A stretch of DNA of 30,291 bases from a virus. This document shows positions 7,663-13,796 of this stretch, one piece after another. The DNA is taken from IMG/VR virus record IMGVR_UViG_3300031673_004455, positions 1 through 30,291 of that record, one strand, 5' to 3'. The notes under the pieces are model-generated. The model was not told the DNA's origin. It searched no databases and saw only the letters and a list, made by a program, of their open reading frames with translations. The position numbers and the translations under genes were made by a program. Within the stretch, counting starts at the first letter, position 1, and each line of letters opens with the position of its first letter.

Positions 7663-8412
7663 TTACATTGATAATAACACACCTGCTGAACCGTTCCACT
7701 CTACAATTCCACGTTTTGGAATCCAGAACTCGAACTCACCTACTTCGTCAATCTTATCTGAGATTAGTTGACGGTAGTACGGAAGGTCCTCTTTAGTTGA
7801 TGGGTGTTTAACACCTACGTAACCTGAACAGATAGGACCTAAACCTGTCATACGAGACATCTCATCAGTTAGGGTCTTTCCACAACAACGACAGATACCC
7901 GCGTTTTCCTTTGTTAGTTTTGCGACTAATTTAACCGCTTTGTTACTTGTCATAGTGATTTTCGTAACATCAACTAAGATAGGGTGAAAATCTAACTTGT
8001 ACTCCTTTTTGATTTCGCCAGCAATCTTACGACCCAATTTGATTGTGTTACCAACTAATTTGATATCCATAGGAATCTGAGAGTTTTTTTGCTCTTCAGT
8101 GTAGATAGCTTTGTTAGCTGCGTTGAGTTGTTTTTCGGTAAGTGTACGGTACTGTAGGTATTTTGCCTTGATGTCCTGAACAAATTTAGATTCTCCGTTG
8201 TAATTAACAATTTTAAGGAATTGCTCAGGTAGGTTATCAACATCAACATCTTTTTGACGCTCTTCGTTCAAGATAAGTTTTGAAACTACATCCATTTGCT
8301 TTGAAGTTAGTCGTCCCCATTGTTTTAGCGAGTTTTGCATCTTCATTACGAAGTCGTTTGTTCCTTTGTACTCTCTTACTTTTTCTGTGATGTCGATTCC
8401 TGTTACTGTCAT
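7663..8412 (-). CDS. DUF6011-like zinc-binding protein
   Basis: 249 aa. Residues 174-196 (CRCCGKTLTDEMSRMTGLGP, then IC) match the short DUF6011 cysteine motif, a probable zinc site built from C174/C176/C177 and C195. The N-terminal part holds two similar helical units: LKQWGRLTSKQMDVVSKLI (about 29-47) and YLQYRTLTEKQLNAANKAI (about 85-103), the 'LT-x-KQ' helix seen in various phage DNA-metabolism proteins. The C-terminal tail (FEFWIPKRGIVEWNGSAGVLLSM) is unassigned. Probably a nucleic-acid-associated early protein, but the biochemical role is unknown. A host-type TATATTTG box lies 42 nt upstream. Confidence 0.78.
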   Translation of the reverse strand: MTVTGIDITEKVREYKGTNDFVMKMQNSLKQWGRLTSKQMDVVSKLILNEERQKDVDVDNLPEQFLKIVNYNGESKFVQDIKAKYLQYRTLTEKQLNAANKAIYTEEQKNSQIPMDIKLVGNTIKLGRKIAGEIKKEYKLDFHPILVDVTKITMTSNKAVKLVAKLTKENAGICRCCGKTLTDEMSRMTGLGPICSGYVGVKHPSTKEDLPYYRQLISDKIDEVGEFEFWIPKRGIVEWNGSAGVLLSM

Positions 8413-8454
8413 GTGATTCTTTTTTTTTAGTTGTTTATGTCGTTATTAACACTA

Positions 8455-8462
8455 CAAATATA
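8455..8462 (-). promoter_or_regulatory. Bacteroidota-type -7 box TATATTTG
   Basis: Exact TAnnTTTG on the minus strand 42 nt before the DUF6011-like gene. A clear TTG -33 element at the right distance is not obvious, so only the -7 box is called. Confidence 0.5.
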
Positions 8463-8510
8463 AGGGTAATACTTTAACTACGCACCATCTTATTTTATTT
8501 TTTATAAAAT

Positions 8511-8546
8511 AAAAAAGGGAGAAGATGGTTTTATCCTTCTTCTCCC
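8511..8546 (-). terminator. Terminator of the tmRNA gene
   Basis: On the minus strand GGGAGAAGA, a 12-nt loop, TCTTCTCCC, then TTTTTT. It begins 5 nt after the tmRNA CCA end. Confidence 0.92.
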
Positions 8547-8551
8547 ATTTA

Positions 8552-8941
8552 TGGTGGAGGTGGCGGGTTTCGAACCCGCGTCTTGTTCAGTCCACCTGCA
8601 AAGGACTACACGTTTAGGACAACATTAATTCACAATGTTCCGTAATATTCGGTTGAAATTTTACATCCTCCACCGACAATAGATGTACGATTCAATTTTG
8701 GGTTTAATCGTTTTTCCACCACAACAACGGACTTCTGTTCATAGGTACATGTCCTGACCGACCCGATTCACTGTTACGTACTACGCTACAGTTACTTCTT
8801 CAGTACGTAGAAGACCTACTGCCTGAAGTTTTGCGAAAGTTTCGCCTGTTAAAAAAGTGCAACCATAGATTAAAGTGATAGGAAACATCTCACTACGTGC
8901 CCCGTACAACTGACCCTGCCAATCAATTCCAACTCACCCCC
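8552..8941 (-). ncRNA. ssrA: Transfer-messenger RNA (tmRNA)
   Basis: 390 nt, one piece, not permuted. The ends form a 7-bp acceptor stem: GGGGGUG (8941-8935) with CACCUCC (8562-8556), then A and an encoded CCA. The third pair is G-U, the alanine-tRNA-synthetase identity pair. The T arm is GCGGG-TTCGAAA-CCCGC (8579-8563). The 5' tRNA-like part reads AGTTGGAATTGAT instead of a full D arm, as in tmRNAs. The tag reading frame, placed by similarity to Bacteroidota tmRNAs whose tag starts GGCGAAACT, runs from 8846 down to the TAG at 8783-8781. It encodes 21 residues starting GETFAKLQAV and ending EEVTVA. The tag is longer than the roughly nine residues usual in Bacteroidota and ends TVA, not LAA. 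The RNA would rescue stalled ribosomes and tag nascent chains. It has its own host-type promoter and a terminator. Identity is very secure; the tag frame is moderately secure. Confidence 0.95.
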
Positions 8942-8970
8942 ATATTTCAAAGAACTCTAACTTCTGAGTA

Positions 8971-9000
8971 CAAATATAAATACTTTTTTTATTATAACAA
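8971..9000 (-). promoter_or_regulatory. Host-type promoter of the tmRNA gene
   Basis: Minus strand: TTG (9000-8998), 19 nt, TATATTTG (8978-8971). This matches the Bacteroidota primary sigma consensus. Transcription would start about 20-25 nt before the mature 5' end, consistent with RNase P trimming. Confidence 0.75.
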
Positions 9001-9002
9001 TC

Positions 9003-9010
9003 TATTTATC
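9003..9010 (+). promoter_or_regulatory. TATTTATC motif upstream of 9031 gene
   Basis: Late-type motif with one mismatch, 20 nt before the ATG at 9031. Conserved in copy B. Confidence 0.45.
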
Positions 9011-9030
9011 GGTATAATGATTATTAATTT

Positions 9031-9549
9031 ATGAAAAAGATTGTAAAACTCACAGAATCCGATTTAGAAAAAATCATTTTAAGGATTATCAAAGAACAAA
9101 GTATTAATACGCCTTTAGATGGTAATTCAGATTATAGGTTACCTGAAGAGATAATTACACAATACTTTGGTAAACGAGTAAAAAACCATCTTGCTGAATT
9201 TATTGATAGGGGGGGGACAAACCTCAAACGTGTTATACGGGAGGAAACGAATACTGATTCAACCAATGCTCAACTACAGGTCAAACTAATTAAGAAACTA
9301 TTAGATGTTGCGCCATATGAGGGGGTATGTGGTTATAACATTAGAATTGATGAGGATAATGATAGAGTTGCTAGCGTGATTATTAGGTTCTCTTCAAAGT
9401 GGTACAGGTACAGTGATGATAGGTATGAATTGAACAGAAAAGTGGATACAATTCAAACAACCAAAGTTAAGGTTGAAGAAATGGTCAGTAAGTATTTGAA
9501 TATAGATAACCTTTATGTTGGTTCCTATTTGGAAGACTGTGATTTATAA
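9031..9549 (+). CDS. Leader-bearing hypothetical protein A
   Basis: 172 aa. Residues 1-38 form the leader shared with the next gene: KKIVKLTESDLEKI, a second helix, then IKE/Q with E at residue 22, followed by DGNSDYRLP. After residue 38 the sequence is unrelated to the neighbour: a helical part (EEIITQYFGKRVKNHLAEFI) and a strand-rich end (YNIRIDEDNDRVASVIIRFS, SKYLNIDNLYVGSYLEDCDL). No family recognised for the C-terminal domain. The leader, ending in I-K-E, looks like a T4-type capsid-targeting sequence trimmed by the gp21-like protease, so the C-terminal domain may be cargo of the virion; that is inference. The start is fixed by conservation of the ATG and 5' region between the two copies. 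Confidence 0.82.
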   Translation: MKKIVKLTESDLEKIILRIIKEQSINTPLDGNSDYRLPEEIITQYFGKRVKNHLAEFIDRGGTNLKRVIREETNTDSTNAQLQVKLIKKLLDVAPYEGVCGYNIRIDEDNDRVASVIIRFSSKWYRYSDDRYELNRKVDTIQTTKVKVEEMVSKYLNIDNLYVGSYLEDCDL

Positions 9550-9587
9550 TTGACTCCCATATTTCAAAGAACTTTTGTTTCTGAGTA

Positions 9588-9616
9588 CAAATATAAATAC
9601 TTTTTTATTGTAACAA
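9588..9616 (-). promoter_or_regulatory. Duplicated leftward promoter, now facing the 3' end of 9031 gene
   Basis: Second copy of the tmRNA promoter: TATATTTG (9595-9588) with TTG (9616-9614), spacing 18 nt. It has no tmRNA behind it and would make RNA antisense to the gene at 9031-9549 if active. It may be only a relic of the duplication. Confidence 0.4.
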
Positions 9617-9618
9617 AC

Positions 9619-9626
9619 TATTTATC
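9619..9626 (+). promoter_or_regulatory. TATTTATC motif upstream of 9647 gene
   Basis: Same motif and sequence as in copy A, 20 nt before the ATG at 9647. Confidence 0.45.
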
Positions 9627-9646
9627 GGTATAATAATTATTAATTT

Positions 9647-10132
9647 ATGAAAAAGATTGTAAAAATAACAGAATCCGATTTAGAAAAAATCGTTTTAAGG
9701 ATTATCAAAGAACAAAGTATTAGTACGACTTTAGACGGTAATTCAGATTATAGGTTACCAAAAATAGATAATAACACTATCAGTAAATTTACAAATTGGG
9801 CTAATGGAGACTTCACTTATGCGATGAAGACATTACGTGACTTAGGTCTTCGATATGGTAACATTACAATTCAACCAAACCCTATGAATGTCAATATAAA
9901 AGACTTTAAAGGTACTGTCGAAGATAATGCAGATAAACTTATTGGGATGTTCAATAAGGGGTTAGAATCAATTGCAATCACAGGATACGTAGAAGAGAAG
10001 TTTTTTAAATTACCTATTTTCCAAAAAACTATGAATAATGTTGGTATAAATCCTAATGAGGTTGCTAAATTATTTACAAACTATTATAATGTTTTATCTG
10101 GATTAGCAAAAATTCAAAATAAAACATTGTAA
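9647..10132 (+). CDS. Leader-bearing hypothetical protein B
   Basis: 161 aa. Residues 1-38 match protein A at 34 of 38 positions by eye (KKIVKITESDLEKIVLRIIK, E/Q at 22/23, DGNSDYRLP). The remainder is different: a mainly helical domain (TISKFTNWANGDFTYAMKTL, then LGLRYGNITIQPNPMNVNIK, and a C-terminal helix ending in NVLSGLAKIQNKTL). I recognise no family. The same leader on an unrelated body is the clearest case in this window of a reusable N-terminal cassette. It is followed 25 nt later by a strong terminator and then by a convergent lipoprotein gene. Confidence 0.82.
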   Translation: MKKIVKITESDLEKIVLRIIKEQSISTTLDGNSDYRLPKIDNNTISKFTNWANGDFTYAMKTLRDLGLRYGNITIQPNPMNVNIKDFKGTVEDNADKLIGMFNKGLESIAITGYVEEKFFKLPIFQKTMNNVGINPNEVAKLFTNYYNVLSGLAKIQNKTL

Positions 10133-10157
10133 CGATTAATAAATCACTAAAAGAATG

Positions 10158-10183
10158 AAGGGGGTATTAGACCCCCTTTTTTT
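10158..10183 (+). terminator. Rho-independent terminator
   Basis: AAGGGGGT, loop ATTAG, ACCCCCTT then a run of T to 10183. Ends the transcript of the leader-cassette genes. Confidence 0.92.
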
Positions 10184-10188
10184 ATGTG

Positions 10189-10686
10189 TTAATCACCAAT
10201 AAAGGTAACGCTGGTGGTGTAAGTGAAACTACCTTGACCAAGACCATCTTTAGGTGGATTGATAAAAAATAACAGTTCACGTCCATCCATAGAAAAAGAT
10301 GGGAAAATTTTATGTACCGACCCTTTATCGGTTTGATATATTAATTTCTCAGGAAAGCTAACCTCACCAAACGTTTCTGATGGTTCTAATCCAATAATTT
10401 TACAGTAATTACCATCAAAGATTATTGAATCTTTAAGGTTAATGATAATATCTCTATTATAATAAGAAGACCCTAAGATTTCAATTTTATCGGTAGCGTA
10501 TGCCTCTGAAAAAGTAAGTGACGTGTCATACTGAAACTTTACGAGTGTGTCTACATTCATAATAATTGTTTGTCCATTTACAATTATAGTTGAATTTGTT
10601 TGAGGTGTTTCAGCCTGAACATCTCTTAACAAGCAAGAAGTTAAGGTTAAAGTTGAGAGGATAACCAACGAAATGACCACTTTCAT
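10189..10686 (-). CDS. Small lipoprotein, function unknown
   Basis: 165 aa from the ATG at 10686. An in-frame ATG at 10716 lies only 4 nt from the -7 box, about where transcription should start, so I prefer the inner start, which also gives a clean lipoprotein signal: MKVVISLVILSTLTLTSC with lipobox L-T-S-C at 15-18. The mature part is strand-rich with repeated short beta segments (STIIVNGQTIIMNVDTLVKF, IIINLKDSIIFDGNYCKI, GRELLFFINPPKDG) and no recognised family. It should sit in a membrane of the infected cell. Phage lipoproteins made from host-type promoters are sometimes superinfection-exclusion factors; here that is only a possibility. Confidence 0.8.
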   Translation of the reverse strand: MKVVISLVILSTLTLTSCLLRDVQAETPQTNSTIIVNGQTIIMNVDTLVKFQYDTSLTFSEAYATDKIEILGSSYYNRDIIINLKDSIIFDGNYCKIIGLEPSETFGEVSFPEKLIYQTDKGSVHKIFPSFSMDGRELLFFINPPKDGLGQGSFTYTTSVTFIGD

Positions 10687-10720
10687 AATAATATTTTGTT
10701 TATTTTTATTTTTCATATTT

Positions 10721-10752
10721 CAAATATAACCATAAAATGTTAATTATCCAAA
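10721..10752 (-). promoter_or_regulatory. Host-type promoter of the lipoprotein gene
   Basis: Minus strand: TTTG (10752-10749), 20 nt, TATATTTG (10728-10721). A near-perfect Bacteroidota primary sigma promoter. It decides the start codon of the lipoprotein gene. Confidence 0.8.
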
Positions 10753-10760
10753 CTAAATGG

Positions 10761-10768
10761 TATTTATA
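10761..10768 (+). promoter_or_regulatory. TATTTATA motif, candidate late promoter
   Basis: Exact motif, 13 nt before the ATG at 10782; divergent from the host-type promoter of the lipoprotein gene. Confidence 0.6.
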
Positions 10769-10781
10769 GTAAAACTTTTTT

Positions 10782-12638
10782 ATGAAATTTATAAACCTAC
10801 TAATTGAGGGTAAGAAGGAAAACCTTATTGACAAATACAAAGATAACCCAGTATTTGTTGAGTTACCTGAGTTTTTAGGTAAAATTGTAGATGAGGACCC
10901 TTCTTCAACTAAGAAATACTCTGAGTGGACTATTAAGCAAGTAATAGAATTCATAAAAGTTAATGATGGTGCATCCCTTCCTGATGTTATCAATTTTATG
11001 ACTGACTTAGTTAAAGATTTTCATAAAGTATCTCAGTCAATAACAGATACGGATATTGACTATGGGAAAGAGTTACATTCAGGTATTAATGTGGATAAAA
11101 TCAAACGAGGACCAAAAGACATCTATAAGTATGACGTTTATTGGGAGTTACAAACCGTTTTATCTGCGGTAAGTAAAAGAAGAGCTGAAAAAGAGAAAGA
11201 AGAATCGGTTAAAGGTGAAGTTGAAAAGTTATATGAAGATGATAGGTTTTTAATTGTTCGACCACATAGCCACGGAGCATCTTGTTACTACGGTGCCGAA
11301 ACAAGATGGTGTACAACACAAAAAGACAATCCCAAATACTTTAATCAATATACTGGTGACGGTAACCTATATTATATTATAGATAAAAAATCTAAGGATG
11401 ATACCTTTGGTAAGATGGCGTTGTTTATTAAAAACGATGGTAAGATTGAAGTTTATGACCAAAAAGATGCATCAAGAAGTATAGATTTATTAAAGGACCG
11501 TTTTGAACCAATTAAGGACGAAATTTCAAAATTGGTTAGAGGTAGTAATCATTATGAGACTTTAAAAGGTATTTACGAAGGTAAAATTGAACCTGGTAGA
11601 GGTCGAATTCATAGTCCAATATTAAGTGGTATTGTAAAGTTAGACGATAATGATTTTATGGTTAACCTTAACTTCAACGGTATTGAAGAATTTTTAAAAT
11701 TATTTTCTGAAGATGTTGAAGAGGGTGATTTAACATATATCCAATATACTCTTGAGCAACCCTATAGCTATGACGAAGAATACTACGACAATTACACTTT
11801 TGACGAGGATTTATCTGAAGGGTATTATCTAAATAATTTAAAGAGTAATCATTTAGAAAAATTAAAAGAATTACTAACGGTATATGATAATAAAATTGGT
11901 AATTTGATTAAAGAAACGTCTAATGGTTATGGTATAGATAGTGAAGATATTCAGACGGTAGGACAGTTTATGTTAGACACCTTTGACGATAATTTTATAG
12001 GTAATCTTAGAGATATATACTCATCGGCTCAAAATGAGGCAATAGGTAATGGTTTGAGAGAAACCTTTAAAGATGGTTTATGTAATATTCTTAGTGAGAT
12101 TGGATTTGAGAAAAATTGGTCAAGTAACTGTTTTTACGATTATAATATTAACCTAAAGGAACTATTAAATCTATATGAAAGTAGTGAACACTACTCTGAG
12201 TTAACTCTTGAGACATTACTACAACAAGTCTCAAGTAGTAACATATCCTTTCCATTTGATTACCCATATGACCATCAATACGATAACTTTGACAACGAAT
12301 CGTTTAACTCAGAATTCGACGAACCTACATTAACTTTATTAGAAAATGAATATGAAAAATTAGATGATTCTGAATTTTTCTTAGACTTTAATGAGTACCT
12401 TAACGTATTAGAGGAGGTTAAGAAACAATTTACATTAGGTAAGAATATTCAAATACCGACTAATAAAGACGTATGGATTAATGTGGAAGGTGTCGACCCA
12501 GAAACCAATAAGGTTAACTTCACACTTAAAAGACTCAATCCTGAAACAGATTCTTTTGAAACAAAAAAAGGAAGGTCGAAACTTTCCTCTATTTTGTTAA
12601 TGACGAATAACTATCAGTTATTCGACCCCTTTGATTAA
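10782..12638 (+). CDS. Large leader-bearing protein with W-C-T motif domain
   Basis: 618 aa. It opens with MKFINLLIE/GKKEN, a nine-residue leader of the [L/I]-x-E type, so it is a candidate internal head protein. Residues about 145-235 hold the most distinctive block: LIVRPHSHGASCYYGAETRW (157-176), CTTQKDNPKYFNQY, then LYYIIDKKSKDD and KMALFIKNDGKIEVYD. This G-x-x-T-x-W-C-T arrangement recurs, in my memory, in uncharacterised phage proteins; I cannot name a Pfam family. The remainder is acidic and helical with Tyr/Asp-rich stretches (YSYDEEYYDNYTFDEDLSEG). Size and leader recall T4 Alt, but no ADP-ribosyltransferase triad is evident. It overlaps the convergent peptidase gene by 21 nt. Confidence 0.82.
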   Translation: MKFINLLIEGKKENLIDKYKDNPVFVELPEFLGKIVDEDPSSTKKYSEWTIKQVIEFIKVNDGASLPDVINFMTDLVKDFHKVSQSITDTDIDYGKELHSGINVDKIKRGPKDIYKYDVYWELQTVLSAVSKRRAEKEKEESVKGEVEKLYEDDRFLIVRPHSHGASCYYGAETRWCTTQKDNPKYFNQYTGDGNLYYIIDKKSKDDTFGKMALFIKNDGKIEVYDQKDASRSIDLLKDRFEPIKDEISKLVRGSNHYETLKGIYEGKIEPGRGRIHSPILSGIVKLDDNDFMVNLNFNGIEEFLKLFSEDVEEGDLTYIQYTLEQPYSYDEEYYDNYTFDEDLSEGYYLNNLKSNHLEKLKELLTVYDNKIGNLIKETSNGYGIDSEDIQTVGQFMLDTFDDNFIGNLRDIYSSAQNEAIGNGLRETFKDGLCNILSEIGFEKNWSSNCFYDYNINLKELLNLYESSEHYSELTLETLLQQVSSSNISFPFDYPYDHQYDNFDNESFNSEFDEPTLTLLENEYEKLDDSEFFLDFNEYLNVLEEVKKQFTLGKNIQIPTNKDVWINVEGVDPETNKVNFTLKRLNPETDSFETKKGRSKLSSILLMTNNYQLFDPFD

Positions 12639-13712
12639 GAAATTATTCCTAAGAATCTCATAGAGTTCTATCACTTCATTTTCATCCATATAAACACATT
12701 CTCCGGTGTGCTTACTTTCAATGGTTATTCCACCCCATTCTATATGTACCTCATGGTCTGATAGTTGAAATGTTTCATCATCATCGGATAGACCATCGAA
12801 TGTGGTGTTTTCCCAACTATCATAATCGTACTCACTATCTTCTAGAGTATTATCACTCATATAATCCCATTTATCGTTGGGTAAACTGAATCTGTAGACT
12901 TGTTTTTCATAACCAAATTCATTGACTAAGTTAATACCGGTTCGAATCGCTCTATCCACATCATCCAAAACGATAAACTCATTTGGGGTATGCATCTCGT
13001 AATAACCACAAGAGATGTTAATACATGAAACATCAGCCTTTTGTTTGAGTTGTGACACATCTGTATAGGGATGTGCCTGTAGTTCCATAATAGTACCCAT
13101 TGTGTTCTCAATCACAGGCAATGCTCTTTTGATGAATTTCCCATTCCCCTCAAACAGGCGAACTCCTGAGCAGGTCTCGGTAATTAGATGGTTACCAGGT
13201 GCATCGTATTGAATAACGTAACCAACATCAGTAAGGAAATTGATATCACATTTTTTAGACCCTACACAACCCGTTTCTTCTGATACAAATAACCCCACTT
13301 TAACATTAGATAGTGTACGGAGCATTTCCAAACAAATGAAGATACCGCACTTATCATCCCCACCAATACCGGTAGGATTACCTTCAGGGGTATAAGCTTT
13401 CAATACATCATACTGAGTATCGTCAAAGGTACGACCGAAGGTTGGTGGTTTTGGGAGTATTTGTTCCTTAACAACAATTTCCGGTACTAACGAATGGACC
13501 GTGTCTGTATGTGCCACAAACATTGGGAAATGACCCTTAAACCCATCTTGTTTCTTCGTTGCGTAAATATTATTCATATCATCCGTGTAGTATTCAACAC
13601 CGGGGATAGATTCTAATACCCATGAAACGTATTCTACCATTTTATCTTCCTCATATGTTTTAGAAGGAACGGCAAGAAGTTCTGTAAATCGATTAAGCGT
13701 TATCTGGTCCAT
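12618..13712 (-). CDS. MH-clan zinc peptidase (M20/M28-like, PepT-like)
   Basis: 364 aa. The two-zinc MH-clan signature is complete: AHTDTV (H68, with D70), GIGGDDKCG (D119/D120), VSEETGCVGS (E145/E146), IQYDAPG (D170) and YEMHTPNEF (H241). It should remove residues from, or hydrolyse, small peptides. The stretch between D170 and H241 is about 70 residues, too short for the M20 lid/dimerisation domain, so it is closer to a minimal M20 or M28 form. After about residue 270 there is an acidic tail (DDETFQLSDHEVHIEW, ECVYMDENEVIELYEIL) not typical of these enzymes. It has its own host-type promoter and follows the ClpC-like gene in the same direction, behind that gene's terminator. No signal peptide, so cytoplasmic. 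Confidence 0.88.
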   Translation of the reverse strand: MDQITLNRFTELLAVPSKTYEEDKMVEYVSWVLESIPGVEYYTDDMNNIYATKKQDGFKGHFPMFVAHTDTVHSLVPEIVVKEQILPKPPTFGRTFDDTQYDVLKAYTPEGNPTGIGGDDKCGIFICLEMLRTLSNVKVGLFVSEETGCVGSKKCDINFLTDVGYVIQYDAPGNHLITETCSGVRLFEGNGKFIKRALPVIENTMGTIMELQAHPYTDVSQLKQKADVSCINISCGYYEMHTPNEFIVLDDVDRAIRTGINLVNEFGYEKQVYRFSLPNDKWDYMSDNTLEDSEYDYDSWENTTFDGLSDDDETFQLSDHEVHIEWGGITIESKHTGECVYMDENEVIELYEILRNNFLIKGVE

Positions 13713-13728
13713 TTGTTATTATTTTAAA

Positions 13729-13761
13729 CAAAGATAGTTTAAATATTTTAACTATCCAAAA
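13729..13761 (-). promoter_or_regulatory. Host-type promoter of the peptidase gene
   Basis: Minus strand: TTTTG (13761-13757), 20 nt, TATCTTTG (13736-13729), fitting TTTG / TAnnTTTG. The start codon is 16 nt downstream of the -7 box. Confidence 0.8.
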
Positions 13762-13764
13762 CTT

Positions 13765-13796
13765 TTTTAAAAAAGAGGGGTTAAACCCCCTCTTTT
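13765..13796 (-). terminator. Terminator of the ClpC-like gene, overlapping its stop codon
   Basis: Minus strand AAAAGAGGGG, short loop, CCCCTCTTTT then TTAAAAAAG. The left arm encodes the last codons of the ClpC-like protein. Confidence 0.85.

Larger units (their letters stand above)
8933..9143 (+). repeat. Direct duplication, copy A (promoter + leader cassette)
   Basis: Runs from the very 5' end of the tmRNA gene (ACTC...CCCATATTTCAAAGAAC) through the promoter region and the first 38 codons of the gene at 9031, ending at ...GGTTACC. Copy B lies at 9553-9759. The two are mostly identical, with scattered substitutions and small indels. Confidence 0.93.
9553..9759 (+). repeat. Direct duplication, copy B (promoter + leader cassette)
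   Basis: Copy of 8933-9143. It includes a few bases of the tmRNA 5' end, the leftward host-type promoter sequence, the TATTTATC motif and 38 leader codons. Identity stops at GGTTACC, after which the two proteins differ. Confidence 0.93.

Noticed and set aside
8975-8982. TATAAATA on the plus strand, identical to the T4 late promoter
   Set aside because: It overlaps the minus-strand host-type promoter of the tmRNA and lies 48 nt from the ATG, while TATTTATC sits closer and at a more usual place. Kept only as an ambiguity.
10782-12638. ADP-ribosyltransferase (T4 Alt homologue)
   Set aside because: Similar size and leader, but no convincing R-S-E or H-Y-E triad could be traced.
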